The notes under the pieces are model-generated. The model searched no databases, had not been told where the DNA came from, and saw only the letters and a list, made by a program, of their open reading frames with translations. Position numbers and translations under genes: made by a program. This document shows, piece after piece, positions 51,973 through 60,087 of a stretch of DNA of 64,000 bases (the stretch's first letter is position 1; each line of letters begins with the position of its first letter). Origin of the DNA: JAEKNW01 sp963677815 (GTDB lineage: Bacteria > Cloacimonadota > Cloacimonadia > Cloacimonadales > JAFGVF01); assembly GCA_963677815.1 (NCBI GenBank), contig OY782499.1, positions 2,790,001 to 2,854,000 on the forward strand, read 5' to 3'.

Positions 51973-52500
51973 ATGAAAGGGGATTAATCTAACTGGGAAT
52001 GCGGGATTCTAGCCCGCGGTTACGCAGGTGTCATTTAGATGGCGGAGAAAATCTCCACCGTCCGACAAATACTCTCCCCGGTCTACACGACCACCCCTCT
52101 CAGGCGCTCTAGCGAGCTGAAAGGGGATTGTTTACTCTCCCCGGTCTTATCGACCACCCCTCTCAGGCGCTCCAAGGAGCTGAAAGGGGATTAATCTAAC
52201 TGGGAATGCGGGATTCTAGCCCGCGGTTACGCAGGTGTCATTTAGATGGCGGAGAAAATCTCCACCGTCCGACAAATACTCTTGTCCCCGGTCTACACGA
52301 CCACCCCTCTCAAACGCTCCAAGGAGCTGAAAGGGGATTGTTTACTCTCCCCGGTCTACACGACCACCCCTCTCAGCCGCTCCAAGGAGCTGAAAGGGGA
52401 TTAATACAGGGATGCCCGTGTTCCCAGTTATATATGCGGATGTGGTCATCCGCCTTCCCAGTTATAAAGCTGGAAGGGGATTTTAATCCGAGAGAATCCC
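51973..52500. repeat. Repeat cluster with a 207-bp tandem duplication
   Basis: At least five copies or part-copies of the 63-bp family (CCCCGGTCTACACGACCACC, CCCCTCTCAGGCGCTC, GCTGAAAGGGGATT) alternate with hairpins GCGGG-ATTCTAG-CCCGC, GGAGA-AAA-TCTCC and GCGGATG-TGGT-CATCCGC. A block of about 95 bp starting at 51984 recurs without change at 52191, a 207-bp step. The last part (52434-52480) repeats the composite seen at 118-166. An open frame through this region is repeat-derived. The rest to 52591 is unremarkable. Confidence 0.88.
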
Positions 52501-52591
52501 CATCTCCCTTCGCTAATACATTCTACATAGCTTTAGCCTAGTAGAAAGCTTCGGAAGAAAAACCGTCGATTAGAGAGCTTTTTCCTAATAT

Positions 52592-52993
52592 CTAACCAAA
52601 GATTATTGCTAATTCTCTTTTGGCATTTTCTGGAGAATCCGATGAATGAACAGCATTAGCAGTCATTGTATCAGCATAGAGAGCTCTTATAGTTCCTGCT
52701 TCTCTTTTAGCAGGATCAGTGTCTCCATTAATTTGTCTAAGTCTTTTAATGGCATCTTCTCTTTCGAGTTTAACAGCAATAGTAACCCCTGATTCCATAA
52801 AGTTCTTAAGGTTAGTAAAGAAAGTCTTTCCGATATGGTCTTTATAGAAATCATTGATTAGCTCTTCATCAAAGGTAAAATATTTGAGGTCTTTAATTAG
52901 GAAATTATCTTTTTCAATAATTGAAATAATTTCACCAACATTTTTGTTTTTAACTGCGTTGGGTTTTATGAGAAGTAAAGTTTGTTCAAGCAT
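52592..52993 (-). CDS. ndk: Nucleoside diphosphate kinase
   Basis: About 133 residues from the ATG at 52993 (MLEQTLLLIKPNAVKNKNVGEII), preceded by GGGAGGACTT; an in-frame TTG upstream lies in the ribosome site. The active-site histidine is in NAVHSSDSPENAKRELAIIF, and TIRALYADTMTANAVH is the usual lead-in. It transfers gamma-phosphate between nucleotides through a phospho-His. The length is slightly under the common 140-150. It follows the small unknown gene, separated by a terminator. Confidence 0.95.
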   Translation of the reverse strand: MLEQTLLLIKPNAVKNKNVGEIISIIEKDNFLIKDLKYFTFDEELINDFYKDHIGKTFFTNLKNFMESGVTIAVKLEREDAIKRLRQINGDTDPAKREAGTIRALYADTMTANAVHSSDSPENAKRELAIIFG

Positions 52994-53013
52994 AAGTCCT
53001 CCCAAATAAAAAA

Positions 53014-53031
53014 GAGGGCATTTCAGCCCTC
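53014..53031 (-). terminator. Terminator between the 53058 gene and ndk
   Basis: GAGGGC, ATTTCA, GCCCTC form a perfect 6-bp stem; on the minus strand TTTTTTATTT follows. It ends the prepilin-like/53058 transcript and lies just ahead of ndk, so ndk needs its own promoter or read-through. Confidence 0.8.
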
Positions 53032-53057
53032 AAGATATTATTATTACAGTCGCTCAA

Positions 53058-53378
53058 TTATGATTCCAGAAAATCTAAGGTTGCTACCTTGATTGAAACA
53101 TCTCTATTGAGGACTTTTGACATTTTAACTTTGTGTTCTAGGATATCTTTCCAAACATCTAACACTTCATTTTGTTTAAACTCAGAACCTGAATATTGTT
53201 TAAGCATATCAACATAAAAAGTATCTCTATCATTTTCAATAAGTGTAATGATATATTTAAATCCACCACATGCAAGATCATAATCTTTATATCTTACATC
53301 AATCACGCCATACCCTAACTTCAACAAACTATCAAAATTAATCTTGAAATTCTGGATAGTATTAGTATTATCAGTCAT
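53058..53378 (-). CDS. Hypothetical protein, 106 residues
   Basis: This is an alpha/beta protein with YKDYDLACGGFKYIITLIENDRDTFYVDMLKQYSG and an ending WKDILEHKVKMSKVLNRDVSIKVATLDFLES. The ending resembles a short motif (HxxxxSxxLGRxVxxxVAxLDYL) that I have seen ahead of GGDEF-type domains, but no catalytic domain is present here. No signal peptide or membrane segment is found. It follows the prepilin-like gene by 18 bp and precedes a terminator, so these two are probably one transcript. Confidence 0.65.
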   Translation of the reverse strand: MTDNTNTIQNFKINFDSLLKLGYGVIDVRYKDYDLACGGFKYIITLIENDRDTFYVDMLKQYSGSEFKQNEVLDVWKDILEHKVKMSKVLNRDVSIKVATLDFLES

Positions 53379-53396
53379 ACACCCTTCTTAAATTTA

Positions 53397-54749
53397 TTAT
53401 TCTAAAATTAACCAATCCTGGTCTATCACATTAAATGATTTAATATAATTATCCTTGAGTGATTGGTAATTTTCTACTGTTTGAACTTTATTGATTACAG
53501 TTTTTATTTCGTTTAAAGATTTGATTCTGCTATCAAGTTTTGCTTTAGCAGCAAGTAATTTTTCCCAGTTATTAACTTTTTCAGAAATTTCATCTTTAGC
53601 CTTTTGACTAGGATTTTTCATTTTGTCATGATTTTCAACAGCATTATCTAATGAATTTTTGTTATTTGAAATTGCAGAAGCAATAATAGAATTAAAGTTT
53701 TGATAAAATTCAAGGTAAATAGAGATATCTTGATGTCTAAAATTATCTTTGATATAAGTTTCAAACGAGATAAATAATTCACGGTCAGATTCTGTGATCA
53801 AACTAACATTCAAATCAAAGTCCTCTGGATTAATAGTAGATTTAAAACTATTAATAGCTGTGTCTCTTTCTTGAGTAAGAGCAGGAAGCATTTCAATGTT
53901 TTCTTGTAAAAAGTTAGGTCCTAGTTTCATGTATTCAGATCTTGGTCCAACTTCATAGATTTCATCTTGGATATTATAAATAACTTGAGCACCTTGACTA
54001 CCAAATTCTTCAGTGGTCTCAGCAACAATAGTAGAATCTGCTGTTAAAGTGTATGAGAAGTATTTAGCTTGAACTTTATTAAGGTCAACTAAGTTGATAT
54101 TGCTAAAATTTCTTATTTGATTGTAAGATAAATCATACTGACCATCAACAGGTTTAAGCCCTTTAACAAAGGTAATAACTTGGATAATTTCGTTATTAAA
54201 TTGTTCTTCTAAACCAGGAGTAACAAAATCAGCAAATCTTCTTTCAGCTAAATCATAAAATTCAAAGAATTTATTGTCTTCTAAGAAAGTTCCTAAATTA
54301 GGAAGAACATCATAATCAAAGTTTAATTTAACAAGACTTACATCGTTGACATATTTATCAAATTTTGATAAGTAGGCAACTTTTACAAGAGGTCTAACCT
54401 CTGTTTGTAAGAAAGTAATATAGTCTTTTTTCTTGGTAAAAGAAAGATATTTTTTAGCAAAATCTTTTTCGAAATTAACATATTTTAAGAAGTCGTTAAC
54501 CCCAATATAATATTTAAGTTCTTCACTGTTTAAGCTTTTGATTTCACTTAGTTTTAGATCCTCAAGTTGACCAGTTTGGTCGTAAGCCTTCAAGATACTA
54601 TTAACGTTATTCTTCATTTCTCTAATTTTTGGTTGTGCTTGATTAGCCTGAGTAAATGGCACAATAAATACAATTAAAATACCAACGATCATTACAATCA
54701 TTAAGTATTCTACTAAAGAAAATGTATGGTCCTTGGTTCCTTTAGCCAT
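53397..54749 (-). CDS. Prepilin-like protein with long soluble domain
   Basis: About 450 residues. The N terminus is a type IV pilin-like signal: a short basic leader (MAKGTKDHT), then FSLVEYLMIVMIVGILIVFIVPF with Glu at position +5 of the mature form, as in pilins and type II/IV pseudopilins. The residue before Phe is Thr, where Gly (sometimes Ala or Ser) is usual, so processing by a prepilin peptidase is likely but not certain. The remaining 400 residues are mostly helical and charged, without a recognised domain, much longer than a normal pilin. GGAGGAATG precedes the second ATG, which is preferred. No other pilus genes are in the window. Confidence 0.7.
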   Translation of the reverse strand: MAKGTKDHTFSLVEYLMIVMIVGILIVFIVPFTQANQAQPKIREMKNNVNSILKAYDQTGQLEDLKLSEIKSLNSEELKYYIGVNDFLKYVNFEKDFAKKYLSFTKKKDYITFLQTEVRPLVKVAYLSKFDKYVNDVSLVKLNFDYDVLPNLGTFLEDNKFFEFYDLAERRFADFVTPGLEEQFNNEIIQVITFVKGLKPVDGQYDLSYNQIRNFSNINLVDLNKVQAKYFSYTLTADSTIVAETTEEFGSQGAQVIYNIQDEIYEVGPRSEYMKLGPNFLQENIEMLPALTQERDTAINSFKSTINPEDFDLNVSLITESDRELFISFETYIKDNFRHQDISIYLEFYQNFNSIIASAISNNKNSLDNAVENHDKMKNPSQKAKDEISEKVNNWEKLLAAKAKLDSRIKSLNEIKTVINKVQTVENYQSLKDNYIKSFNVIDQDWLILE

Positions 54750-54878
54750 CATTCCTCCATCTAGAATTTCAATTTAAGCAATTTCACTATCACACTTCAT
54801 TTTGTCAAAGTATTTTTTTTCTTTTTAGCTAGAATGAGCTTTTTTTGGGAAAATAGGAGGTGTTACAATAAACTACAC

Positions 54879-55036
54879 TATGGACTGAGACCATCTTGGT
54901 CTCAGGTGGAAGTAAGGATACTTCCACTCCATACTCCAAAAATGTGACAGCTGCATAACCACGGGCTGGAATCCCACGACCCTATGGACTGAGACCATCT
55001 TGGTCTCAGGTGGAAGCAAGGATGCTTCCACTCCAT
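54879..55036. repeat. Two copies of a composite hairpin repeat
   Basis: ATGGACTGAGACCATCTTGG, then TCTCAGGTGGAAG...CTTCCACTCCAT occurs at 54879-54932 and again at 54983-55036. Each copy folds into GAGACCA-TCT-TGGTCTC and GGAAGTA-AGGA-TACTTCC (second copy GGAAGCA-AGGA-TGCTTCC): a compensating change in the stem, A-T to G-C, preserves pairing. CACGGGCTGGAATCCCACG lies between them. The remainder of 54750-55082 holds the prepilin-like gene leader and no other gene. Confidence 0.85.
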
Positions 55037-55082
55037 ATACTTCTGCGTAACCACTGGCTAGAATCCACGACCTCAGGTTAAA

Positions 55083-56489
55083 CTAAGTTAAAGAGTTACT
55101 TTTCCATATTACAAACAAATAAATTCCAACTAGAAAAGAAAATCCAGCAAGATTAAGAAAAATATTAAAAGAAGGTGTGATATAATAGATTATAATTAAA
55201 ATTACGCTAGGTAAACTGTAAGCAAATAATTTCATAATGGTTTTTGTGATATGACCATTAAGTAGTTTATAAACTAAGCCAATAAATATAAGATGCATAA
55301 GAATACTTGCTATGACATAGTAGAGTAAAGCAGTTTGAAAGCCTGAAAAGTGGCCTAGATAGATAGCAAGAGATTTAACAATTAAACTAATAATCTTATA
55401 AATCATTTCAGTATGGGGTAGTTCTAAGACATAAGGAATACTAGATATGGGGTTCATTAGCATAGTTGTGGCTAATGAAAAAGCAAGAATTTTAACTATT
55501 GGAAGTGCTTCATTCCATTTATCACCAAAGATTATTGGAACAAAATTCAGAATATAAATTACGAAAAGGAAAAAGAGAGGAAAAGCATAGATAGTAGTAA
55601 TTTTCAAGAACTTATCAATCTTGAATTTAATATCTTGCTTGCTCATAAAAGTAAAAGTTGGAAATAAAACCTGTCTAAGAGAGTTACAGGCTAATACAAC
55701 TGCTTGTCCAATTAGCTGATTTGCTAGATAATAAACTCCTATCAGGATTGGATCAAAAAGTATTCCTAGGATTATGACAGGCAAATCATTAATTAACATA
55801 GATACAATATTATTTAAGCTAGCAGTCAGGAGAAATCTTCTATTATCCTTATAGGAAGTTAGGAAACTTGTAAAAGTCTTGTAAGAGAATAAATTACTAA
55901 GAGTCTCTTTGGACAGTTTATAATCCATTATTAGCAGGAGAATAAGCTCTACTAAATTACCAAAATAGAATATTATTACCAAAGAATAGATATCAAGCTT
56001 ATAGAATAAAAAGATAAGAATTAATCCTGAATAAACTATAACATTAATAGTTTCGATAATTGATAAACTCTTGAACCTTAAACTCTTTTGATAATAAGCC
56101 CTTAGAGATGTTCTTAAGATTTCTAAAACTAATAAAGGACTTAGCTTTAATAATAAATCTGTTAAGACAGGGCTATTATAGTAACTACCAATATAAGGAG
56201 CTAAAAGATATAAGAGAACAGAACTGATAAGTGATATAAAGAAAGAAAACTGAAAAAGTTCATGAAATATCTTTTTTGTCCTTTCTTTTTTTACTATTAG
56301 AAGATCTTGAAAACCTAAAAAAGAAATAGAGGTAAAAATTGCTAAGACAAGTGAGAACTCTCGAAAAATACCTAAATCTTCCTTGGTAAGTTCTTTAGCT
56401 ACAAGAAGAAAAACGCCAAATAGAATAGCCTTTCGGAAGATAGCAGTAAAAAAAGACCACTGGAAAGATTTTAAAGTATTCCTTTGCAT
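55083..56489 (-). CDS. Polysaccharide flippase, Wzx/MATE-like
   Basis: This 468-residue, very hydrophobic protein has about 12-14 predicted transmembrane helices. It starts LKSFQWSFFTAIFRKAILFGVFLLVAKELTKEDLGIFREFSLVLAIFTSISFLGFQDLLI, characteristic of Wzx/RfbX polysaccharide flippases. The middle has FGNLVELILLL and IGVYYLANQLIGQAVVLACNSLRQVLFPTFTFMS. It would move an undecaprenyl-linked glycan across the inner membrane for O-antigen, capsule or exopolysaccharide. No glycosyltransferase cluster accompanies it in the window, which is unusual. It follows the VOC gene by 5 bp. Confidence 0.88.
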   Translation of the reverse strand: MQRNTLKSFQWSFFTAIFRKAILFGVFLLVAKELTKEDLGIFREFSLVLAIFTSISFLGFQDLLIVKKERTKKIFHELFQFSFFISLISSVLLYLLAPYIGSYYNSPVLTDLLLKLSPLLVLEILRTSLRAYYQKSLRFKSLSIIETINVIVYSGLILIFLFYKLDIYSLVIIFYFGNLVELILLLIMDYKLSKETLSNLFSYKTFTSFLTSYKDNRRFLLTASLNNIVSMLINDLPVIILGILFDPILIGVYYLANQLIGQAVVLACNSLRQVLFPTFTFMSKQDIKFKIDKFLKITTIYAFPLFFLFVIYILNFVPIIFGDKWNEALPIVKILAFSLATTMLMNPISSIPYVLELPHTEMIYKIISLIVKSLAIYLGHFSGFQTALLYYVIASILMHLIFIGLVYKLLNGHITKTIMKLFAYSLPSVILIIIYYITPSFNIFLNLAGFSFLVGIYLFVIWKSNSLT

Positions 56490-56494
56490 AAACT

Positions 56495-56854
56495 TTACTT
56501 TGTAGAGTGTAATCCTAGTCTATTTCCCTCAGTGTCATGGAAAATCGCATAGAAACCATGATCTTGTAGAGATGTTTTAGCAAGTTCTACTTTCCCCCCA
56601 GCAGCTTCAACTCTGAGTAAAATATTATTTAAGTCTTCCCCACCAGTGAAATATGGTAAAAACCCTATTTTAGAAGGAGTTAATCCAGGTCCATAAACTA
56701 ATGCACCAGTTGCTGATTCTGTCTGAAAAATCCCCATTTTATATTCACCTGCAGCATCTTGCTGAATTTCTATCTGAAAAATCTCACTATAGAACTTACA
56801 AGCTCTATCCATGTCTAATACTGGTATATCATACCAAGCTAATTTTCCTATCAT
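56495..56854 (-). CDS. VOC (glyoxalase/bleomycin-resistance fold) family protein
   Basis: This 119-residue protein begins MIGKLAWYDIPVLDMDRACKFYSEIFQIEIQQ and ends ILLRVEAAGGKVELAKTSLQDHGFYAIFHDTEGNRLGLHS, a typical single VOC module of paired beta-alpha-beta-beta-beta units. Substrates in this superfamily are too diverse to guess, and several usual metal positions (His/Glu) are not obvious. AAGGAGACAAA precedes the ATG. It is separated from the lipoprotein gene by the 42-bp array and followed closely by the flippase. Confidence 0.88.
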   Translation of the reverse strand: MIGKLAWYDIPVLDMDRACKFYSEIFQIEIQQDAAGEYKMGIFQTESATGALVYGPGLTPSKIGFLPYFTGGEDLNNILLRVEAAGGKVELAKTSLQDHGFYAIFHDTEGNRLGLHSTK

Positions 56855-56876
56855 TTTGTCTCCTTTTTTCTTAAAT

Positions 56877-57046
56877 CCCCCTTGGTGAGGGGGAAAACAG
56901 GGTGTGTTCCTTTATAATCCCCCTTAGTGAGGGGGAAAACAGGGGGTGTTCCTTTATAATCCCCCTTAGTGAGGGGGAAAACAGGGGGTGTTCCCTTATA
57001 ATCCCCCTTAGTGAGGGGGAAAACAGGGGGTGTTCCTTTATAATCC
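56877..57046. repeat. Tandem array of a 42-bp repeat
   Basis: Copies begin at 56877, 56919, 56961 and 57003, exactly 42 bp apart, each reading CCCCCTTAGTGAGGGGGAAA then ACAGGGGGTGTTCCTTTATA. It resembles the 51-bp array at 42654 in wording (GAGGGGGA, CAGGGGGTG, TTCC), so both share an origin. The array starts within a few bases of the upstream gene's stop codon, and the last GGATTATAA of that gene (57038-57046) belongs to a repeat edge. A frame through the array encoding repeated DYKGTPPVFPLTKG is an artefact. Confidence 0.9.
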
Positions 57047-58108
57047 GAGATTATACCACTCAACAACTTTACTCTTAAGATAATCAGCAGTTTCACTGTT
57101 TATGCCTGTTGGTAAGTATAAGGTATTTTCTGGGCTATCTGAAAAGATCTCTTGATAGAAACAGAGTGCTGCTAAATAAGTACCTTGCATGGAGGGATGT
57201 GAGCCATCTCCAGAGTATAAAGAAACAGTATGTTCATCTTCGAAAACATAGTTAAATATTTGTCCCACAGGTACAACTATTGCATTTAGGTTTTGACCTG
57301 CTTGCAAATAAGCTGATGATAAGCCTTCAATCTGACTTTGGTCGTATTCTCTTGCCCAGGTCATAAAGAAGCAAGTTTGTGCCCCACTTAAATCAATTAA
57401 ACTATCAAGTTTACTAGCATAAGTGAAAAATGTATCAGGGTCAAGAATTGGCATCTGACTTTGTTCCTGTAGGACAACCATGTCCCAGTTTCCATTTAAA
57501 ATACTTGCTTGAGTACTTGGGTTATCAAAATGATTTTGTAAAGTCATTCCTCCACCTGTTATAGCTTCAACTTCTATGCTTAGATATTCTTCTGTAGATT
57601 GAGCAACACTACTGAACATTACTTCTAAACCACCGTTAGAATAAGTATAACTATTACCTATAAAAAGAAAGCGTTCAGGTAAATCAGGTGTAATTTCCCA
57701 ATCAACAACTATTTCAATTGAGCCTGTATAATCATTTATTACCATTGTTAGGTTAACTAAAGATGTCTGACCAGGTAATACTTCAACTTGAGTTTCTCCA
57801 TGGGCTATAATATATTGATTCGAGAATAGATCAACTTCTAAATCCCATAAGCCTGGATTCAAATCATCAATTGTTCCACTGGCTGATGTTTCAGAGATTT
57901 GCAAGTTTCTAGTAAAACTTTCTTCATCTTTACTTAAAGAAACGATAGCCTGAGTAACAGTAATTTCAAGTTCTTGCAGGGGTATCAAGGAAATATCTAA
58001 AGGAATTGAGCCCTTATCTTCACTGCTAGTTTCAGTTGGATTAGAACTTTGACAAGCAGAAAGCAAACTTAGCAGGAGAATGAGAATAAGATAGAATAAT
58101 CTTTTCAC
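57038..58108 (-). CDS. SGNH/GDSL-type hydrolase lipoprotein
   Basis: About 356 residues with a lipoprotein signal (LILILLLSLLSAC, lipobox LSAC). An N-terminal beta-sandwich (about 40-140) is followed by an SGNH hydrolase domain: RFLFIGNSYTYSNGGLEVMF (nucleophile Ser in GNSYT), VVLQEQSQMP, FMTWARE and the catalytic Asp-x-x-His in DGSHPSMQGTYLAA. The shape resembles DUF4886-type hydrolases. It is probably an outer-membrane or periplasmic esterase/carbohydrate deacetylase; the substrate is unknown. The start is GTG with AGGAGT before it. The last residues and stop are given by the edge of the 42-bp array. Confidence 0.83.
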   Translation of the reverse strand: MKRLFYLILILLLSLLSACQSSNPTETSSEDKGSIPLDISLIPLQELEITVTQAIVSLSKDEESFTRNLQISETSASGTIDDLNPGLWDLEVDLFSNQYIIAHGETQVEVLPGQTSLVNLTMVINDYTGSIEIVVDWEITPDLPERFLFIGNSYTYSNGGLEVMFSSVAQSTEEYLSIEVEAITGGGMTLQNHFDNPSTQASILNGNWDMVVLQEQSQMPILDPDTFFTYASKLDSLIDLSGAQTCFFMTWAREYDQSQIEGLSSAYLQAGQNLNAIVVPVGQIFNYVFEDEHTVSLYSGDGSHPSMQGTYLAALCFYQEIFSDSPENTLYLPTGINSETADYLKSKVVEWYNLGL

Positions 58109-58116
58109 ACTTACTC

Positions 58117-58911
58117 CTAGAATTGATATAAGTCAGGTCTTCTATCACTGAAAGCATCATTGTGCTCAGTGACTGTCTTATTTAAAGCTTCAGCAGGACT
58201 AATTCTAACAAAATTAATAGCTTCTTCTGTTTTACTGAGAGAAGTTAAAAGTTCTCCTTTAGTGTTTAAGATTTGGCTCATACCAGTGAAATAAAGGTCT
58301 TTATCGCCATTAATCTCTCTTCCTATTCGGTTGGAAGTAATAGAGAAGACTCTGTTTTCTAAAGATCTGATTGTCATTGCCTTTTGGCACCAAGGAAGAA
58401 CGAGATTAGAAGGATGGGCAATAATTTGAGCACCTCTGAGAGCTAGACTTCTAGCAGATTCAGGGAACTGCCAGTCAAAACAAATCATCAGCCCAACTTT
58501 AACTCCACCTTTTGCAGGGAATACTTGGAATCCAGTGTCGCCTGCTTGGAAGAATATTTTCTCTTCAAAGAAAAGGTGAGTTTTCCTGTATGTGAAAATT
58601 TGCCCATCAGGATTAAATAAAGAGCAGGAATTATAGACTTTTCCTTGATATAATTCAGGAAAGCCAATAACAAGACTACAATCTAAATCTTTAGCTAATC
58701 TGGTGAAAAGCTGAGCTGTTTTACCTGTTTTCGCATCTTCAGCAACTGATAAGACTTCTTCTTGACTATTAAAAACATAGCCTGATGTTGCTAGCTCAGG
58801 CAAGACAATTAAATCAGCTTCTTGGTCCTGAAGCATTTCTTCTAAATAAGCTAAGTTTTCATCAACTTTTAAAAGCTTCGGTTCAAACTGTAACACACCT
58901 ACTTTATACAT
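58117..58911 (-). CDS. Carbon-nitrogen hydrolase (nitrilase superfamily)
   Basis: About 264 residues from the ATG at 58911, with AAGGAG in the dgt gene end before it; a TTG at 58941 would place the ribosome site inside the protein. The catalytic triad is Glu39 (LPELATSGY), Lys110 (YRKTHLFFEE) and Cys144 (MICFDWQFPE). NLVLPWCQKAM and EINGDKDLYFTGMSQILN complete the pattern. It hydrolyses an amide, perhaps as an omega-amidase or N-carbamoyl hydrolase; specificity is not readable. It is between dgt and the lipoprotein gene. Confidence 0.9.
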   Translation of the reverse strand: MYKVGVLQFEPKLLKVDENLAYLEEMLQDQEADLIVLPELATSGYVFNSQEEVLSVAEDAKTGKTAQLFTRLAKDLDCSLVIGFPELYQGKVYNSCSLFNPDGQIFTYRKTHLFFEEKIFFQAGDTGFQVFPAKGGVKVGLMICFDWQFPESARSLALRGAQIIAHPSNLVLPWCQKAMTIRSLENRVFSITSNRIGREINGDKDLYFTGMSQILNTKGELLTSLSKTEEAINFVRISPAEALNKTVTEHNDAFSDRRPDLYQF

Positions 58912-58928
58912 AAAATCTCCTTTTTTAC

Positions 58929-60074
58929 TTAAATTTTCCAAGGTAGAAGATAGTCTTTAATTTCTTCATTATAATATCTATCAGTCATAGTAGCAATGAA
59001 ATCTCTTACTTTCTCAGCTGGAGAGAATTTCTCTGAATACTCTTGATTCTTATGATTTAGGAATTGCAAGAATATCTTAGAGTTACTATTATTACTTTCA
59101 ATATCCTGCATATATTTGTCAAAAAGAATATCCATAGACCTGTTAATGATTTGATTAGCTTGTTTAACATTTTCATCAGTATAGATATACTTATAGTTGA
59201 AATTCTTGAGTTTCAACAAATAATGAGATGTCTCTTCATCAAAAGCTATATGTTCAGTTTCATAACTATTAACAATTACGCTTTTTACTAAAGTATCAAT
59301 TATCTGAGAATTAGTATTTCCTAAGAAATCGGTGCAGTCTTTAGGAAGCTGGTCACTTTTGAGAATTTTAAAACGGACAGCGTCCTCGATATCTTGCCCT
59401 ATATAAGCTATTGTATCAGATATTCTAACAACACATCCTTCCATTGTTGCTGGCATCCAAAGAGCATTTTGGTCATTTGTTTTCTTTTCTATATAGTCTT
59501 TGATATCTTTCTCTGTTTTGTCTCTTTGGGGTTTTAACACTGTATTATGGACTTCTCCATCATGGGAAATAATTCCATCTCTTACCTGAAAAGTAAGATT
59601 CATACCTCGTCCCTTCTTGGCAATATGATCTACTATCTGCAAGGATTCAATGTTATGGTGAAAGGAACCAATCCCATACTTGCGACAAACTCTTGATAGA
59701 GCTTTTTCTCCATCATGCCCAAAAGGACAATGACCTAAATCATGTCCTAAAGCAATAGCTTCAATAAGTTCTAAATTTAAATTCAATGCCTTACCTATGG
59801 TTCTAGAAATTTGAGAAACATAAGTAGTGTGAAGATTTCTATTGGTCATTTCTTCATCAATTAAATTTGTAAATGAAAAAACCTGTGTCTTCCCATGATA
59901 TCTTCTATAAGCACCACTGTAGAGTATTCTATCTCTATCTAAGGCAAAATTTGTTCTGATATGCTCTTTTGGTTCTGCTTTAAGTCGAAAAGCCTGACTA
60001 TCCTTAAAAGCATAAGGAGAAAGTTTTTCATAAGTATTTTCTACTATTTTCCTAAATATCTCTTTTTTATTCAT
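58929..60074 (-). CDS. dgt: Deoxyguanosinetriphosphate triphosphohydrolase-like protein
   Basis: This 381-residue HD-domain dNTPase has family landmarks DRDRILYSGAYRRYHGKTQVF, the metal site ALGHDLGHCPFGHDGEKAL, GIISHDGEVHNTV, and RISDTIAYIGQDIEDAVRF. It splits dNTP to nucleoside and triphosphate and affects dNTP pool size; some relatives act in phage defence. GAGGTC precedes the ATG. The whole 260-bp region upstream, up to trmB, is a MITE copy, so dgt transcription must start in that element or read through it. Confidence 0.92.
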   Translation of the reverse strand: MNKKEIFRKIVENTYEKLSPYAFKDSQAFRLKAEPKEHIRTNFALDRDRILYSGAYRRYHGKTQVFSFTNLIDEEMTNRNLHTTYVSQISRTIGKALNLNLELIEAIALGHDLGHCPFGHDGEKALSRVCRKYGIGSFHHNIESLQIVDHIAKKGRGMNLTFQVRDGIISHDGEVHNTVLKPQRDKTEKDIKDYIEKKTNDQNALWMPATMEGCVVRISDTIAYIGQDIEDAVRFKILKSDQLPKDCTDFLGNTNSQIIDTLVKSVIVNSYETEHIAFDEETSHYLLKLKNFNYKYIYTDENVKQANQIINRSMDILFDKYMQDIESNNSNSKIFLQFLNHKNQEYSEKFSPAEKVRDFIATMTDRYYNEEIKDYLLPWKI

Positions 60075-60087
60075 AAGACCTCAATTG

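Noticed and set aside
52206..52541. Open frame of about 111 codons in the 52-kb repeat cluster
   Set aside because: It is composed entirely of repeat modules found non-coding at other sites; no ribosome site.
56851..57096. Open frame with DYKGTPPVFPLTKG repeats
   Set aside because: It is the 42-bp array and overlaps the real lipoprotein gene in another frame.
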